Shown here: one piece after another, positions 36,499 through 45,543 of the stretch | Layout: every line of letters starts with the position of its first letter | Position numbering within the stretch: position 1 is the first letter of the stretch | NCBI GenBank assembly: GCA_938046735.1 | Contig: CALIXF010000008.1 | Coordinates: 1 to 64,000 of the forward strand | Source of the DNA: an uncultured Candidatus Saccharibacteria bacterium | GTDB taxonomy: Bacteria > Patescibacteriota > Saccharimonadia > Saccharimonadales > Saccharimonadaceae | DNA length: 64,000 nt | Direction of reading: 5' to 3' | The notes under the pieces: generated by a model | What the model was told of the DNA's origin: nothing | Seen by the model: the letters and a program-made list of their open reading frames with translations, nothing else | Database searches by the model: none | Position numbers and translations under genes: made by a program

Positions 36499-37185
36499 AT
36501 GTTAAATACATACGAAGACGTGGCGCTAAGTCCAGAGCTTAGTGTTATCATGCAGAAAGTTATCGAGATCATCGACGGTTTCCAAAAGAGTAAGGCTATC
36601 GGCATTAGTAATGTCTATAACTTCTTTCTCAATATCAAGGGCTTCGTTCCGTTCGATCAGGCCAATCGGCAAAAGTTAGAATATTCGACATATGAGTTAT
36701 TTTTTATCGACTTTGCCATGGAATTTGACGAACTAGGTGTCAATGAATGCTTTAAAGTCGCTGATTATTTACAAGAGAACAGTCAGGATGGCTACTTGCT
36801 GTCAGACTTCGATGATCTGATTGACGCTTTCGTTCAGTTCTTGAAGTACGAAAGGTTACTTTATGAGGATTGTATGCTTCTTGCAGATTCTCCTTTCGTA
36901 AAAGACTACCGCAAAAAACGCCTTATCCACTATGCTGCCTGTCTTACGCATATCAAATTCAATGTAGACGAATTTGATAAATATTATGCGCAATTAGGGC
37001 AATGCGAAAAGGAGCTAGTTGAGTTAAGGAGCAGAAAGCTACAGCTTTATCGTGAGATCGACATTATGATCATTATGATGGAGTGGATGTTCAAAAACTA
37101 CGATCTATCAGAGAATGACTATTCAATTAGTGCTCTTTACGATAAGATCACTTCGATCCCGCTTGATGAGGACGAACAGGAGTAG
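36499..37185 (+). CDS. Lineage-specific helical protein, paralog of 38249
   Basis: A 228-residue soluble, mostly helical, acidic protein without signal peptide. Residues 25-70 (YNFFLNIKGFVPFD, KLEYSTYELFF) line up with residues 30-70 of the protein at 38249 (FNRLFANVKGYVPLS, RVEYIEFEQLLF). Residues about 135-185 form a coiled coil in both (ECEKELVELRSRK-like region). No family recognised. Monocistronic with its own promoter, AAAGGGGG ribosome site and terminator. Together with 37421 and 38249 it forms a run of three similarly organised genes. Confidence 0.6.
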   Translation: MLNTYEDVALSPELSVIMQKVIEIIDGFQKSKAIGISNVYNFFLNIKGFVPFDQANRQKLEYSTYELFFIDFAMEFDELGVNECFKVADYLQENSQDGYLLSDFDDLIDAFVQFLKYERLLYEDCMLLADSPFVKDYRKKRLIHYAACLTHIKFNVDEFDKYYAQLGQCEKELVELRSRKLQLYREIDIMIIMMEWMFKNYDLSENDYSISALYDKITSIPLDEDEQE

Positions 37186-37214
37186 TACTGGCATAGAGCA
37201 ACGGTAAAAATTAT

Positions 37215-37238
37215 AAGGAGCTCCGGCTCCTTTTTTAG
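37215..37238 (+). terminator. Rho-independent terminator
   Basis: AAGGAGC (37215-37221) pairs with GCTCCTT (37226-37232) and leads into TTTT. Confidence 0.88.
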
Positions 37239-37314
37239 GCCCCTTTCTGATCTCAAGTCCCAATTCAATTATGAGATGATTTTCTGTTCTTTCTAGATTT
37301 CTTTCAACTCCCTC

Positions 37315-37342
37315 TTGTCAAAATCCCAAAAACTATTATAAT
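37315..37342 (+). promoter_or_regulatory. Promoter of the 37421 gene
   Basis: TTGTCA (37315-37320), 16 nt, TATAAT (37337-37342). The leader can pair GTTGCATCCTA with TAGGATAGCAAC and ends in AAGGAGG 7 nt before the ATG. Confidence 0.7.
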
Positions 37343-37420
37343 ACCTCCTGTTGCATCCTAGGATAGCAACAAATGCACATTAAAAATCGTTAAGCAAGAA
37401 AATCCTTTAAGGAGGAAAAG

Positions 37421-37804
37421 ATGATATTTGGGTTTTTAAGGGCTAAGTCAGAAAAAGCGATTCAGAGTCCATTCTGTAGACTTAGCCAGTTCAAGATTAA
37501 TGGTACCAAAAAGAAATTCTTGCGCTTTATGAATTCTTTCAGGAGTACCGGTTTGATTTATTTCGGTGACGAGGCAAGAGAGAATGAGTGGTTTTTTGAT
37601 AAGATCACAGACGAATATCCGGAGCTTGTACTAAGAATATCCCGCCTTAAGTTGAAACCGAATGATAATAGAAGTATTCCAATTTTACTTGATATGTTTA
37701 TGGGGCCTGAGGCTTATTATAGATTCGATGAGTCGGATCTTCCTCCCGTTCTTTTATGTCACTGGCATGCTACGCAAAAAGACCGTAATGAGCTACTAGC
37801 ATAA
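37421..37804 (+). CDS. Small hypothetical protein
   Basis: A 127-residue basic, soluble protein with aromatic-rich segments (RFMNSFRSTGLIYFGDEA, MFMGPEAYYRFDES). No family recognised and no signal peptide. It has its own promoter, strong AAGGAGG ribosome site and terminator, placed between the two paralogous genes at 36499 and 38249. Confidence 0.55.
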   Translation: MIFGFLRAKSEKAIQSPFCRLSQFKINGTKKKFLRFMNSFRSTGLIYFGDEARENEWFFDKITDEYPELVLRISRLKLKPNDNRSIPILLDMFMGPEAYYRFDESDLPPVLLCHWHATQKDRNELLA

Positions 37805-37930
37805 GCTAAGTAATCTGGAATTTATAATATATGTCTTAAAGATACCTAGCGTATAGCTGGTTTTCCAGTTATATACGCCAAAATACAATTGAATAAGGAT
37901 CATTGCAAACACAAGTCTTAACGATTTTAT

Positions 37931-37952
37931 GGGAGCCGCGGCTCCCTTTTTA
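37931..37952 (+). terminator. Rho-independent terminator
   Basis: GGGAGCC (37931-37937) pairs with GGCTCCC (37940-37946), then TTTTTA. Confidence 0.88.
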
Positions 37953-38006
37953 TATTTAAGGTCAGGCTATGGGGTCATTATTTTTTAATCCAGGATCTTG
38001 TCTTTA

Positions 38007-38090
38007 CATCTGAAAATTTCATCTTCACCTCTGAAGGTCTCATCTTTATGTCTGGAGATCTTATCTTTTCATTCGAAAACTCTTATTCTT
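38007..38090. repeat. Four imperfect 21-bp tandem repeats
   Basis: Units begin at 38007, 38028, 38049 and 38070, following the pattern CATCTGAAAATTTCATCTTCA. A partial unit, ATCTTGTCTTTA, precedes them. Twenty-one bases are two helical turns, so all copies face the same side of the DNA. They lie upstream of the 38249 gene and are not in a convincing coding frame. Confidence 0.75.
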
Positions 38091-38248
38091 GCACTAATAT
38101 TTATTTATGTTTTAATAGAACACGTTACTGTAATAAAGTAAAGTTTTTTAAAATACTAAAACTCGAAAAGTTTCCCGCTCCAAAAGAGCAAGTTTGAGAT
38201 GGTCACCCATCTTAGTTTCCGTGTCAAAGACACAACAAAGGAGAAAAA

Positions 38249-39124
38249 ATGAAGAAAACCGAAATAAGAAGTTCTGAAGTTGTAAGCACTGCCGAGGCTT
38301 TATTCTTTGCCTATATGGACGATCTCATTAGGAATAAATTGGATTTTTTAGGAAGTTTCAATCGGTTGTTTGCAAATGTGAAGGGCTATGTTCCCCTTAG
38401 TATGATCGATGTCAGGCGCGTAGAATATATAGAATTCGAGCAGCTACTTTTTCAGTCCACGGAATATTATGAGGAGCTTTTAAGCACTCCGGGTCTCAAG
38501 GTTCTAGGATATTATCATGACCAGCCAGATTATGCTGCGGCAGATGTTGTGACTTCGATTTGTTTATATGTCCTAAATGAAGAAAAATGGATTCAGGATC
38601 TTTATAGGGAACTAATTGATGATCCATTTGTCAGATTGTTTTTCAAGAAGCACGCTGAGCTGGGTAGTCAATTTTATCAAGAGATTGAATGTGTCGACGG
38701 TTGTTTAGCTTCTATTAAGAGTCGGCTGAATAATCTACAAATTCAGCTTGATGAAGAGAAACAGAATACAACGATTAGTGTCATGGCCTATAGAGATCTT
38801 ACTCTAAGTTTAGGCAAAATTCTCAGAGCCCTGCGGGACAATAGTATTCCCCCTGCAGCGGAGCATGAAAAATCGAAGGTTGGCCAAAAAGGTGATCCCG
38901 AAAATCTTTTACGCGAAGTGAAAAATTATGTCAGAATAAAACACGGCGCAGAAAAAGCAGAAGAAAAGAAGGATTCCATCTACCCTGAATCCAGAGAAGA
39001 TGTGGATATGGCGCAAAAAGAAGATCCGCTGGCTACAAAGAACAGTTGTTCGGAGCGCAAAGACCAGAATCGTCAGATTCATGTAGTGAAACCCAGTGAG
39101 GCAAAAAGTGCTGTCCGGATATAG
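38249..39124 (+). CDS. Lineage-specific helical protein, paralog of 36499
   Basis: A 291-residue soluble protein. The first 170 residues resemble the 36499 protein (see there), ending in a coiled coil (IKSRLNNLQIQLDEEKQ). Residues 195-291 are a charged, probably disordered tail rich in Glu, Lys and Ser. No family. AAAGGAG precedes the ATG. The leader pairs GTGTC with GACAC, and the 21-bp repeat array lies 160 bp upstream. A small basic frame follows 2 bp after the stop. Confidence 0.6.
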   Translation: MKKTEIRSSEVVSTAEALFFAYMDDLIRNKLDFLGSFNRLFANVKGYVPLSMIDVRRVEYIEFEQLLFQSTEYYEELLSTPGLKVLGYYHDQPDYAAADVVTSICLYVLNEEKWIQDLYRELIDDPFVRLFFKKHAELGSQFYQEIECVDGCLASIKSRLNNLQIQLDEEKQNTTISVMAYRDLTLSLGKILRALRDNSIPPAAEHEKSKVGQKGDPENLLREVKNYVRIKHGAEKAEEKKDSIYPESREDVDMAQKEDPLATKNSCSERKDQNRQIHVVKPSEAKSAVRI

Positions 39125-39126
39125 GT

Positions 39127-39276
39127 ATGAGAAAAGAATTGTTTAAATACAGAAGCAAAAGAAGTGTGAACTGGCTAGATATGAAAGGTATGAGAGAAAA
39201 AGCATATCGTCAGAATAAACCAGGTATGAGAGAAAAAGTAAAAAGAGAAGAGTTTTGGTATAACTTTGGAGGCTGA
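39127..39276 (+). CDS. Possible 49-residue basic peptide with GMREK repeats
   Basis: An ATG 2 bp after the previous stop opens 49 codons ending in TGA inside the terminator hairpin. It contains two copies of GMREK, coded by near-identical GGTATGAGAGAAAAAG units, and a partial third copy at the start. It is Arg/Lys rich. It may be a real coupled small protein or the broken tail of the preceding gene. No separate ribosome site beyond TAGGT. Confidence 0.35.
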   Translation: MRKELFKYRSKRSVNWLDMKGMREKAYRQNKPGMREKVKREEFWYNFGG

Positions 39277-39289
39277 GGCCTCCTTTTTC
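39268..39289 (+). terminator. Rho-independent terminator
   Basis: GGAGGC (39268-39273) pairs with GCCTCC (39278-39283), then TTTTT. Confidence 0.85.
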
Positions 39290-39321
39290 ATAGGCAAAAC
39301 TTAGCTCACTACCACAGCAAA

Positions 39322-39350
39322 TTGACAAAATGTCAAGAATAATGTATTAT
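39322..39350 (+). promoter_or_regulatory. Polysaccharide operon promoter with palindromic operator
   Basis: TTGACA (39322-39327), 17 nt, TATTAT (39345-39350). The -35 box is half of a perfect inverted repeat, TTGACA-AAA-TGTCAA (39322-39336), a plausible repressor site. It drives the 39388-46535 gene cluster. Confidence 0.7.
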
Positions 39351-39387
39351 AAAAAGAACTATAAAGAGAAAACCAGGGGTCTAATTA

Positions 39388-40497
39388 GTGAATAAGAAAG
39401 ATCAGGAAAAACAATCACCACTTATTGTTGCTCAAATTATGGGTAAATGGGTTGGTGGTGGCGTTGAGTCGGTTATTATGAACTACTATCGTCATCTTGA
39501 TCATTCCAAAATTCAGTTTGATTTTATTTGCGATGAAGATTCTACTCGCATTCCGTATGATGAAATTAAAAAACTTGGCGGTCGCGTTTTTCTTGTTCCA
39601 AAATATCAAAACCTTCCAAAATATTTAAAAGCTTTAGAAAAATTATTTAAAGAAAATCAATATCGTATTGTACATTCGAATATTAACACTCTTTCAGTTT
39701 TTCCACTTTACGCTGCTAAGAAAGCCGGTGTTCCAATTCGTATTTCACATAGCCATTCGACTAGTAATCCAAAAGAATGGAAACGCAATTTAATTAAGAA
39801 TATTTTGCGTCCATTTAGCAAACGCTATGCTACGGATTATTTCGCTTGTTCCGAGCTTGCAGGTCGTTACTTGTTTGGTAATAAGACTTTTGATCGTGGT
39901 AAAGTAAAAATTATCCATAACGCTATTGATATTGATAAATTTAGATTTGATGAAGTAGCTCGCAAAAAGCTTCGCAAGGAATTTGGTATTAAAGATAGTA
40001 CTATTGTGATTGGCCATGTTGGACGTTTCGTTCAACAAAAGAACCACACTTTTCTCGTTGATATCTTTAAGGAGTATCACAAGAAAAATCCAGATTCAAA
40101 GCTTTTGCTTGTTGGTTCTGGTCCATTAGAAAATAAAATCAAAAAGAAAGTTGAAAAACTTGGTCTCAAAAATTCTGTCCTCTTCCTCGGCCAACGTGAC
40201 GATATTAATAAATTATATTCAGTGATGGACATTTTCTGTTTGCCAAGCTTATATGAGGGTCTACCAGTTGTTGGCGTTGAGGCTCAAGCTGCCGGGTTAC
40301 CGTGTGTGTTTTCGGATAATATAACAAAGGATATTGTCTTATGCGATAATACTCAAATGCTATCTATAAAAAATAATAGAAAACATTGGTTAAGGTGTAT
40401 AAAAAACACGGAAATAAGTAACAAAAAACGTACTGATATAAAATTAAATAAAGAATTTGATGTAGGCTATATCTGTAATAGTCTATATAAAATATAA
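39388..40497 (+). CDS. Glycosyltransferase family 4-like (GT-B)
   Basis: A 369-residue GT-B glycosyltransferase, first gene of the surface polysaccharide operon, starting at GTG after AGGGG. The N-terminal domain has IMGKWVGGGVESVIMNYY; the C-terminal domain has GHVGRFVQQKN, LLLVGSGPLE and the EGLPVVGVEAQAAGLP nucleotide-sugar motif. Oddity: base composition changes at about 40310. Upstream the codons match the chromosome; downstream they are far richer in A+T and the protein loses the usual family ending. This looks like a recombination joint inside the gene. Confidence 0.88.
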   Translation: MNKKDQEKQSPLIVAQIMGKWVGGGVESVIMNYYRHLDHSKIQFDFICDEDSTRIPYDEIKKLGGRVFLVPKYQNLPKYLKALEKLFKENQYRIVHSNINTLSVFPLYAAKKAGVPIRISHSHSTSNPKEWKRNLIKNILRPFSKRYATDYFACSELAGRYLFGNKTFDRGKVKIIHNAIDIDKFRFDEVARKKLRKEFGIKDSTIVIGHVGRFVQQKNHTFLVDIFKEYHKKNPDSKLLLVGSGPLENKIKKKVEKLGLKNSVLFLGQRDDINKLYSVMDIFCLPSLYEGLPVVGVEAQAAGLPCVFSDNITKDIVLCDNTQMLSIKNNRKHWLRCIKNTEISNKKRTDIKLNKEFDVGYICNSLYKI

Positions 40498-40516
40498 TGT
40501 ATATAGTAGGTGAAAA

Positions 40517-41062
40517 ATGTTATTTGAATATATAAAAACAATAATAGGTATAATAAAAATTGTATTATATAAAATAATCTATCGAAAAAGGATAAGCTTT
40601 AAGACAATACCTATAGTTTATAAGAATTTTAACATTGCAATCAAAAGAGATTCGAGCTTAATTATTGGTAAAAAAATGAAAGCGAGAAATAATGTTTCTT
40701 TTAGAATCTATGACGGAGGGAATGTTGTAATTGGAGATAACTGTTTTTTTAATGATTGTTGTTCCGTGAATTGTCAACAAAAAATTATAATAGGTAAAAA
40801 TGTTATGTTTGGTCAAAACGTAATGTTATTTGATCATGATCACGACTATAAAAATGATATAAAAGATTTTGTAAAGAAGCCAATCAAGATTGGAAACAAT
40901 GTTTGGATTGGTGCAAATAGTATTATTTTGAAAGGAGTAACGATCGGTGATAATTCTGTTATCGCTGCAGGAACAATCGTAAGAGAAGATGTAGACAGTA
41001 ATACTCTTTATTATCAAGAAAGAGAATATAAGGCAAAGGCTATTATTAAAAATGAAAAATAA
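40517..41062 (+). CDS. Hexapeptide-repeat O-acetyltransferase
   Basis: A 181-residue left-handed beta-helix acyltransferase of the maltose/galactoside acetyltransferase type (WcaF/NodL-like). Imperfect [LIV]GxxxI hexapeptides run through residues 60-165 ([31 protein letters not shown]), with DHDHDY holding the catalytic histidine, and [21 protein letters not shown]. It should acetylate a sugar of the surface polymer. Overlaps the next gene by 11 bp. Confidence 0.88.
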   Translation: MLFEYIKTIIGIIKIVLYKIIYRKRISFKTIPIVYKNFNIAIKRDSSLIIGKKMKARNNVSFRIYDGGNVVIGDNCFFNDCCSVNCQQKIIIGKNVMFGQNVMLFDHDHDYKNDIKDFVKKPIKIGNNVWIGANSIILKGVTIGDNSVIAAGTIVREDVDSNTLYYQEREYKAKAIIKNEK

Positions 41063-42098
41063 GAAAAAAATCTTTTTTATTATGAGTACAAATGCATTTT
41101 CTGGTGCTGAAGCCGTAAATTTTCGTATTATTGAGAATCTTAGAAATAAATACGATTTTTATTGGGTATCGCGAAAAGGGCCGATTAACCAGCTTCTTGA
41201 TGAAAAAAATATTAAATGGATAGAAATTAGCAAGTTATCGCAAAAAGAAATAAAGCGTGTTGTCAAGCAATATAATCCTGATATTCTACACGCAACAGAC
41301 TTTAGGGCTAGTGTGGTCTGTTCATTGGCTAATACGGGGAAATACCTGATATCACATATTCATAATAATTCTCCATGGATAAAATATCCTGGTATTAATT
41401 CAATTATTTTCTTATATTCTGGGATGAAGTCTGACCATATTTTAACCGTATCTAAATCCATTGAAAAAGAGTATATTTTTACACCATTTTTAAAAAGTAA
41501 AATGGAATGTATTGGTAATCCGATTTCAAGAAAAGAAATATTGTCAAAAATAAATAAGGATAATAAAAATAAAATATACGATATTTGTTGTGTAGCAAGG
41601 ATAACTGAACAAAAAAAGCCAGAATTATTTCTTCGAATAATATCTGAAATAAAAAAACAATGTCCACGGATTAAGTCAGTTTGGGTTGGCGATGGAGAAC
41701 TTAAAAATAAGATAATTAAATTAACAAAAAAACTTAATTTAGATAAAAACATAGACTTTGTTGGTCACCAAAAAGATCCTTATAACTATATGCAAATGTC
41801 AAAAATTTTTATGCTTACTTCTGCCTGGGAGGGATATGGGCTGGCTGTCTATGAGGCTTTATCGTTGGGGTTACCATGCGTGGTGTCAAAAGTTGGTGGT
41901 CTTCCGAGTATTATAGATGACTCTTGTGGGGCATTGTGTACAAGAAAAAAGGATTTTATTGATAATATTTTTAAGTTATTAAATAGTAAAGTCTATTATT
42001 TAAATAAAAAAGAAAAATCCATCAAAAAAAGTATAGAGCTTGAAAATATAACTAAATATATGCAACAAATTGATAAATTATATGGGGGGCAAGAATGA
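41052..42098 (+). CDS. Glycosyltransferase family 1/4 (GT-B)
   Basis: A 348-residue GT-B glycosyltransferase: N-terminal [18 protein letters not shown]-terminal [27 protein letters not shown], and [23 protein letters not shown] with the conserved glutamates. Very AT-rich like the genes after it. Stop and start of the next gene overlap in ATGA, so they are translationally coupled. Confidence 0.88.
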   Translation: MKNKKKIFFIMSTNAFSGAEAVNFRIIENLRNKYDFYWVSRKGPINQLLDEKNIKWIEISKLSQKEIKRVVKQYNPDILHATDFRASVVCSLANTGKYLISHIHNNSPWIKYPGINSIIFLYSGMKSDHILTVSKSIEKEYIFTPFLKSKMECIGNPISRKEILSKINKDNKNKIYDICCVARITEQKKPELFLRIISEIKKQCPRIKSVWVGDGELKNKIIKLTKKLNLDKNIDFVGHQKDPYNYMQMSKIFMLTSAWEGYGLAVYEALSLGLPCVVSKVGGLPSIIDDSCGALCTRKKDFIDNIFKLLNSKVYYLNKKEKSIKKSIELENITKYMQQIDKLYGGQE

Positions 42099-43258
42099 AA
42101 AAAATATATACAACAACTGTGATTTTGCTTCCACTTCTAAGTATGTATTTTGTTGGTATTGCCACGATTACTTTAGCTGATGTTGTCATACTAATTTTGA
42201 TCCCCCTATTAGTAATTAATTCATGTAGACACAAGAAAACAGTGAGATGGTCTACAACTTTAATAATTGTAATACTATGCGTCACGATTCAATTGTTGTT
42301 GTATCAAATTATTGGAATAGCAAAAACTGGTGCAGATCTAACCACTTTAAGATTAATTTTATATTATTCTTTTTGTGCATTTTTTATTGATTCATATTTT
42401 GACTATAGATTTGGAGTAAATCTTTTAATATTTGTATCTGCTACCTCGTGTATCTTGTGGATCATTCAATATATTTGTTTAAATAATTTTAATATTTTTA
42501 TTCCTGGCACATTTCCATTTCTCAAAACAGAAGTTGATGATTATAATCAAATAATGTTTACGCATTCATGGACTAGTTATGCATATTCAAGACCAAGATC
42601 ATTTTTTGCTGAACCATCACATTTTGCGATCTATAATGCAATGGCACTTGTGATTCTCTTTTTTGGACCAAATAAAGGGAACAATAAAATCGTAAAAATA
42701 CTCGTCATAGTTAGTATGCTATTGTCTGGAAGTGGAATGGCAATAATATTATTATCTACTATTTGTATCATGAATTTATTGTTCAAAAAGAAAAATACAA
42801 ATATAAAAATAAAAACTATAATTATAGGTCTATCGTTAGTACTTGTTGGTGTGATATGTCTGCCCTCATATTTTCAAACAGATTCATTTCAGACATTTGT
42901 TAGTAGAACCTTTATAGAAAAAGATTCTACCAATGGAAGGTTTGGAAATTTTATTGGAGCATTTACTGAAGAAAAAAATAGTTTTGCGGTCTTATTTGGT
43001 GAAGGAATATATAAGATATCAGATACAAAAAAGGAGAAATATATAACATCAATTCCTCGCATTTATAAATATTTTGGTATTATCGGCTTTATGTTATTTT
43101 TGATTTTATCAATATTTTGTTTTGCTAAATTAAGGGGAATAAGTATATACTCTTGGATAATACTATTTATGATATGTTTTTCTAGTGAAATATTATTTAA
43201 TATTTTAGTAATAATATATCTTCCATTTATAGTTAAAGGAGAAAAAAATGAAGAATAA
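42095..43258 (+). CDS. O-antigen/capsule polymerase (Wzy-like)
   Basis: A 387-residue integral membrane protein with about ten hydrophobic helices and a large external loop (about residues 150-195) that includes SRPRSFFAEPSHFAIYN, typical of Wzy/EpsG-type polymerases. It would polymerise repeat units outside the membrane in a Wzx/Wzy pathway; the flippase gene is two genes downstream. Wzy proteins are poorly conserved, so the call rests on topology and context. Confidence 0.75.
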   Translation: MKKIYTTTVILLPLLSMYFVGIATITLADVVILILIPLLVINSCRHKKTVRWSTTLIIVILCVTIQLLLYQIIGIAKTGADLTTLRLILYYSFCAFFIDSYFDYRFGVNLLIFVSATSCILWIIQYICLNNFNIFIPGTFPFLKTEVDDYNQIMFTHSWTSYAYSRPRSFFAEPSHFAIYNAMALVILFFGPNKGNNKIVKILVIVSMLLSGSGMAIILLSTICIMNLLFKKKNTNIKIKTIIIGLSLVLVGVICLPSYFQTDSFQTFVSRTFIEKDSTNGRFGNFIGAFTEEKNSFAVLFGEGIYKISDTKKEKYITSIPRIYKYFGIIGFMLFLILSIFCFAKLRGISIYSWIILFMICFSSEILFNILVIIYLPFIVKGEKNEE

Positions 43259-44009
43259 GATTTACGTAATTACGCACAAAGATTTTAAATATAATATTTT
43301 AGATACATATCAGCCTATTTTTGTGGGGAACAAAAAACCGACAGAGAATATGAAATATATTTTTGATTCTTCAGGTGATAATATTGCAAACAAAAATGAA
43401 AATTATTGTGAGCTTACTGCTATATATTGGATATGGAAAAATATTCATAATTGCGATAATGTGGGGATAGTACACTATCGCCGTTATTTCGTTTATGGAT
43501 TCCGTTCGAAACTTGTTGACGATAAATATATAGAAAAAAATCTAGAAAAAAAACACTACGATATTGTATTGCCATATAAATTTAAGACAAAACACAATGT
43601 TTATAAACATTTTATTGACAGCCCGAGTGGTAAAGATAAAGATTTAATTAATCTAAGAAAAATTATAGCAAAAAAATATCCTGAATACATTGAATCTTAT
43701 GACAATGTCATGTCTTCAAGAAAAGCAAGTTATTGTAATATGATGATTTCTTCAAAAAAGATATACGACAGTTATTGTTCCTGGTTATTTGATATATTAT
43801 TTGATCTGGAAAAAATTACTGACTTAACTGGTTATACGCAGCAGCAAAAAAGGATATATGGTTTTTTGTCTGAATTTTTGATTAATGTATATGTAGAAAA
43901 AAACAATTTAAGAGTTAAATACTGTAATATGTATTTTATTGAGAATAGTAAGTTTAAGAATTTTCTTAAAAAGGTTAAGCTCGGCTTCAGATCACTATTT
44001 TTGAGATGA
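43248..44009 (+). CDS. DUF4422 glycosyltransferase-like protein
   Basis: A 253-residue protein of the DUF4422 family, common in capsule and O-antigen loci and probably GT-A glycosyltransferases. Signatures are IYVITHKDF at the start, then YCELTAIYWIWKNI and VGIVHYRRYF (residues 60-85), and SYCNMMISSKKIYDSYCSWLF. It overlaps the wzy-like gene by 11 bp. Confidence 0.85.
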   Translation: MKNKIYVITHKDFKYNILDTYQPIFVGNKKPTENMKYIFDSSGDNIANKNENYCELTAIYWIWKNIHNCDNVGIVHYRRYFVYGFRSKLVDDKYIEKNLEKKHYDIVLPYKFKTKHNVYKHFIDSPSGKDKDLINLRKIIAKKYPEYIESYDNVMSSRKASYCNMMISSKKIYDSYCSWLFDILFDLEKITDLTGYTQQQKRIYGFLSEFLINVYVEKNNLRVKYCNMYFIENSKFKNFLKKVKLGFRSLFLR

Positions 44010-44085
44010 ACAGAAGTATTCAAGGAAAAAGGTCGAATATGATATATATCATAATGGCTGGGTTTTAAGGATAATAAAGAATATC

Positions 44086-45543
44086 ATGAAGAAATCAATC
44101 GCGAAAAATTATCTGTACAATTTGGCATATCAAATTCTGGTGATGTTGTTACCTTTAATTACGACACCATATATTTCAAGGGTTTTAGGTGCAAATAATA
44201 TCGGTATATATAGCTATACGTTATCCATTACTACATTTTTTATTTTATTCGGTTCACTTGGTGTTGCGCTCTATGGTCAAAGAGAGATTGCATATCATCA
44301 GAATAATAAAGAAAAATATAGCCGATTATTCTTGGAGATTATCATACTACGCTTTGCTACTATGTTCATCTCATTCATAATCTATTATTTTAATTTTATC
44401 AATGGCAGCAACGAATATAGCATCTACTATAAAATACTAATTCTAGAAATAATAAGTAATGTCATAGATATTAGCTGGTTCTTCCAAGGTCTAGAAGAAT
44501 TTAAGAAAATAGTTCTAAGAAATACTTTTATTAAGATAATAAGTTTAATTCTAATTTTTGTATTAGTGAAAACTAGTAATGATCTTCCAGTTTATTTTTG
44601 GATTTATGCTGCTTCATTATTTTTTGGAAATATCTCATTGTGGTTTTATTTGCCGAAATATTTAGATAGAATTAAATTAAGGGAACTAAGGGTTTTTAGA
44701 CATCTAAAACCAACTGTTATGTTGTTTATTCCGCAGGTCGCAGTTCAACTCTACACTGTCCTAGATAAAACAATGATTGGATCTATTGTCAGCGACAAGT
44801 CGGAAGTTGGGTTTTATGAACAAGCGCAGAAGATTATTAAAATGTTTTTAACAATTATAACTTCTTTAGGCGTAGTAATGATGCCGCGGGTTGCAAATTT
44901 TTTTGCGAATAAAGATAAAGAAAAAATAGATGAAAATATCAAAAAATCTTTTAGGCTAGTATTTTTATTATCTTTTCCACTTATCTTTTTCATCTTTATT
45001 AGTTCTGATTCTTTTGTTCCATTATTCTTTGGAGCTGGCTATGAAAAAACCGCATTAATTATGAAAATTATTAGCCCTATAATTTTGTTTATAGGACTAA
45101 GCAACGTCATTGGTACGCAATATTTATTACCGACAAAGCGGCAAAAAGAATATACTATCTCCGTCATTGCTGGCTCATGTATAAATGCGGTGTTTAATTT
45201 AATATTAATCCCAGAGTATGGTGCAATTGGAGCATCTATTGGTACCATTATTGCTGAGCTAGTGGTTACTGGCACTCAAATGTATTACACGAAGAATGAT
45301 TTTAATTTTATAAAAATAATAAAGATAGCACAAAACTATTTAATAGCAGGTATATTTATGTTTATATTGAGTCTACTAATATCTCAAGTAATCGCAAGAG
45401 GAATAGTATCTTTATTGATACAGATATTTATTGGCTTTTTGTTTTATATTTTCTTACTTGTTCTAATGAAAGACGAATTTATAGGATATATTTTAAAGAA
45501 AATATTGAATAGGAAGTTAAAATCAGACAAGGAAAGTAGATAA
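44086..45543 (+). CDS. Polysaccharide flippase (Wzx, MOP/MATE superfamily)
   Basis: A 485-residue membrane protein with about 12-14 helices. The start KNYLYNLAYQILVMLLPLITTPYISRVLGANNIGIYSYT is the usual Wzx opening, and DISWFFQGLEEFKKIVLRN and LDKTMIGSI are conserved family segments. It flips undecaprenyl-linked repeat units across the membrane for the Wzy polymerase. The stop codon TAA is part of an ATAA where a normal ATGA overlap with the next gene would be expected. Confidence 0.92.
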   Translation: MKKSIAKNYLYNLAYQILVMLLPLITTPYISRVLGANNIGIYSYTLSITTFFILFGSLGVALYGQREIAYHQNNKEKYSRLFLEIIILRFATMFISFIIYYFNFINGSNEYSIYYKILILEIISNVIDISWFFQGLEEFKKIVLRNTFIKIISLILIFVLVKTSNDLPVYFWIYAASLFFGNISLWFYLPKYLDRIKLRELRVFRHLKPTVMLFIPQVAVQLYTVLDKTMIGSIVSDKSEVGFYEQAQKIIKMFLTIITSLGVVMMPRVANFFANKDKEKIDENIKKSFRLVFLLSFPLIFFIFISSDSFVPLFFGAGYEKTALIMKIISPIILFIGLSNVIGTQYLLPTKRQKEYTISVIAGSCINAVFNLILIPEYGAIGASIGTIIAELVVTGTQMYYTKNDFNFIKIIKIAQNYLIAGIFMFILSLLISQVIARGIVSLLIQIFIGFLFYIFLLVLMKDEFIGYILKKILNRKLKSDKESR

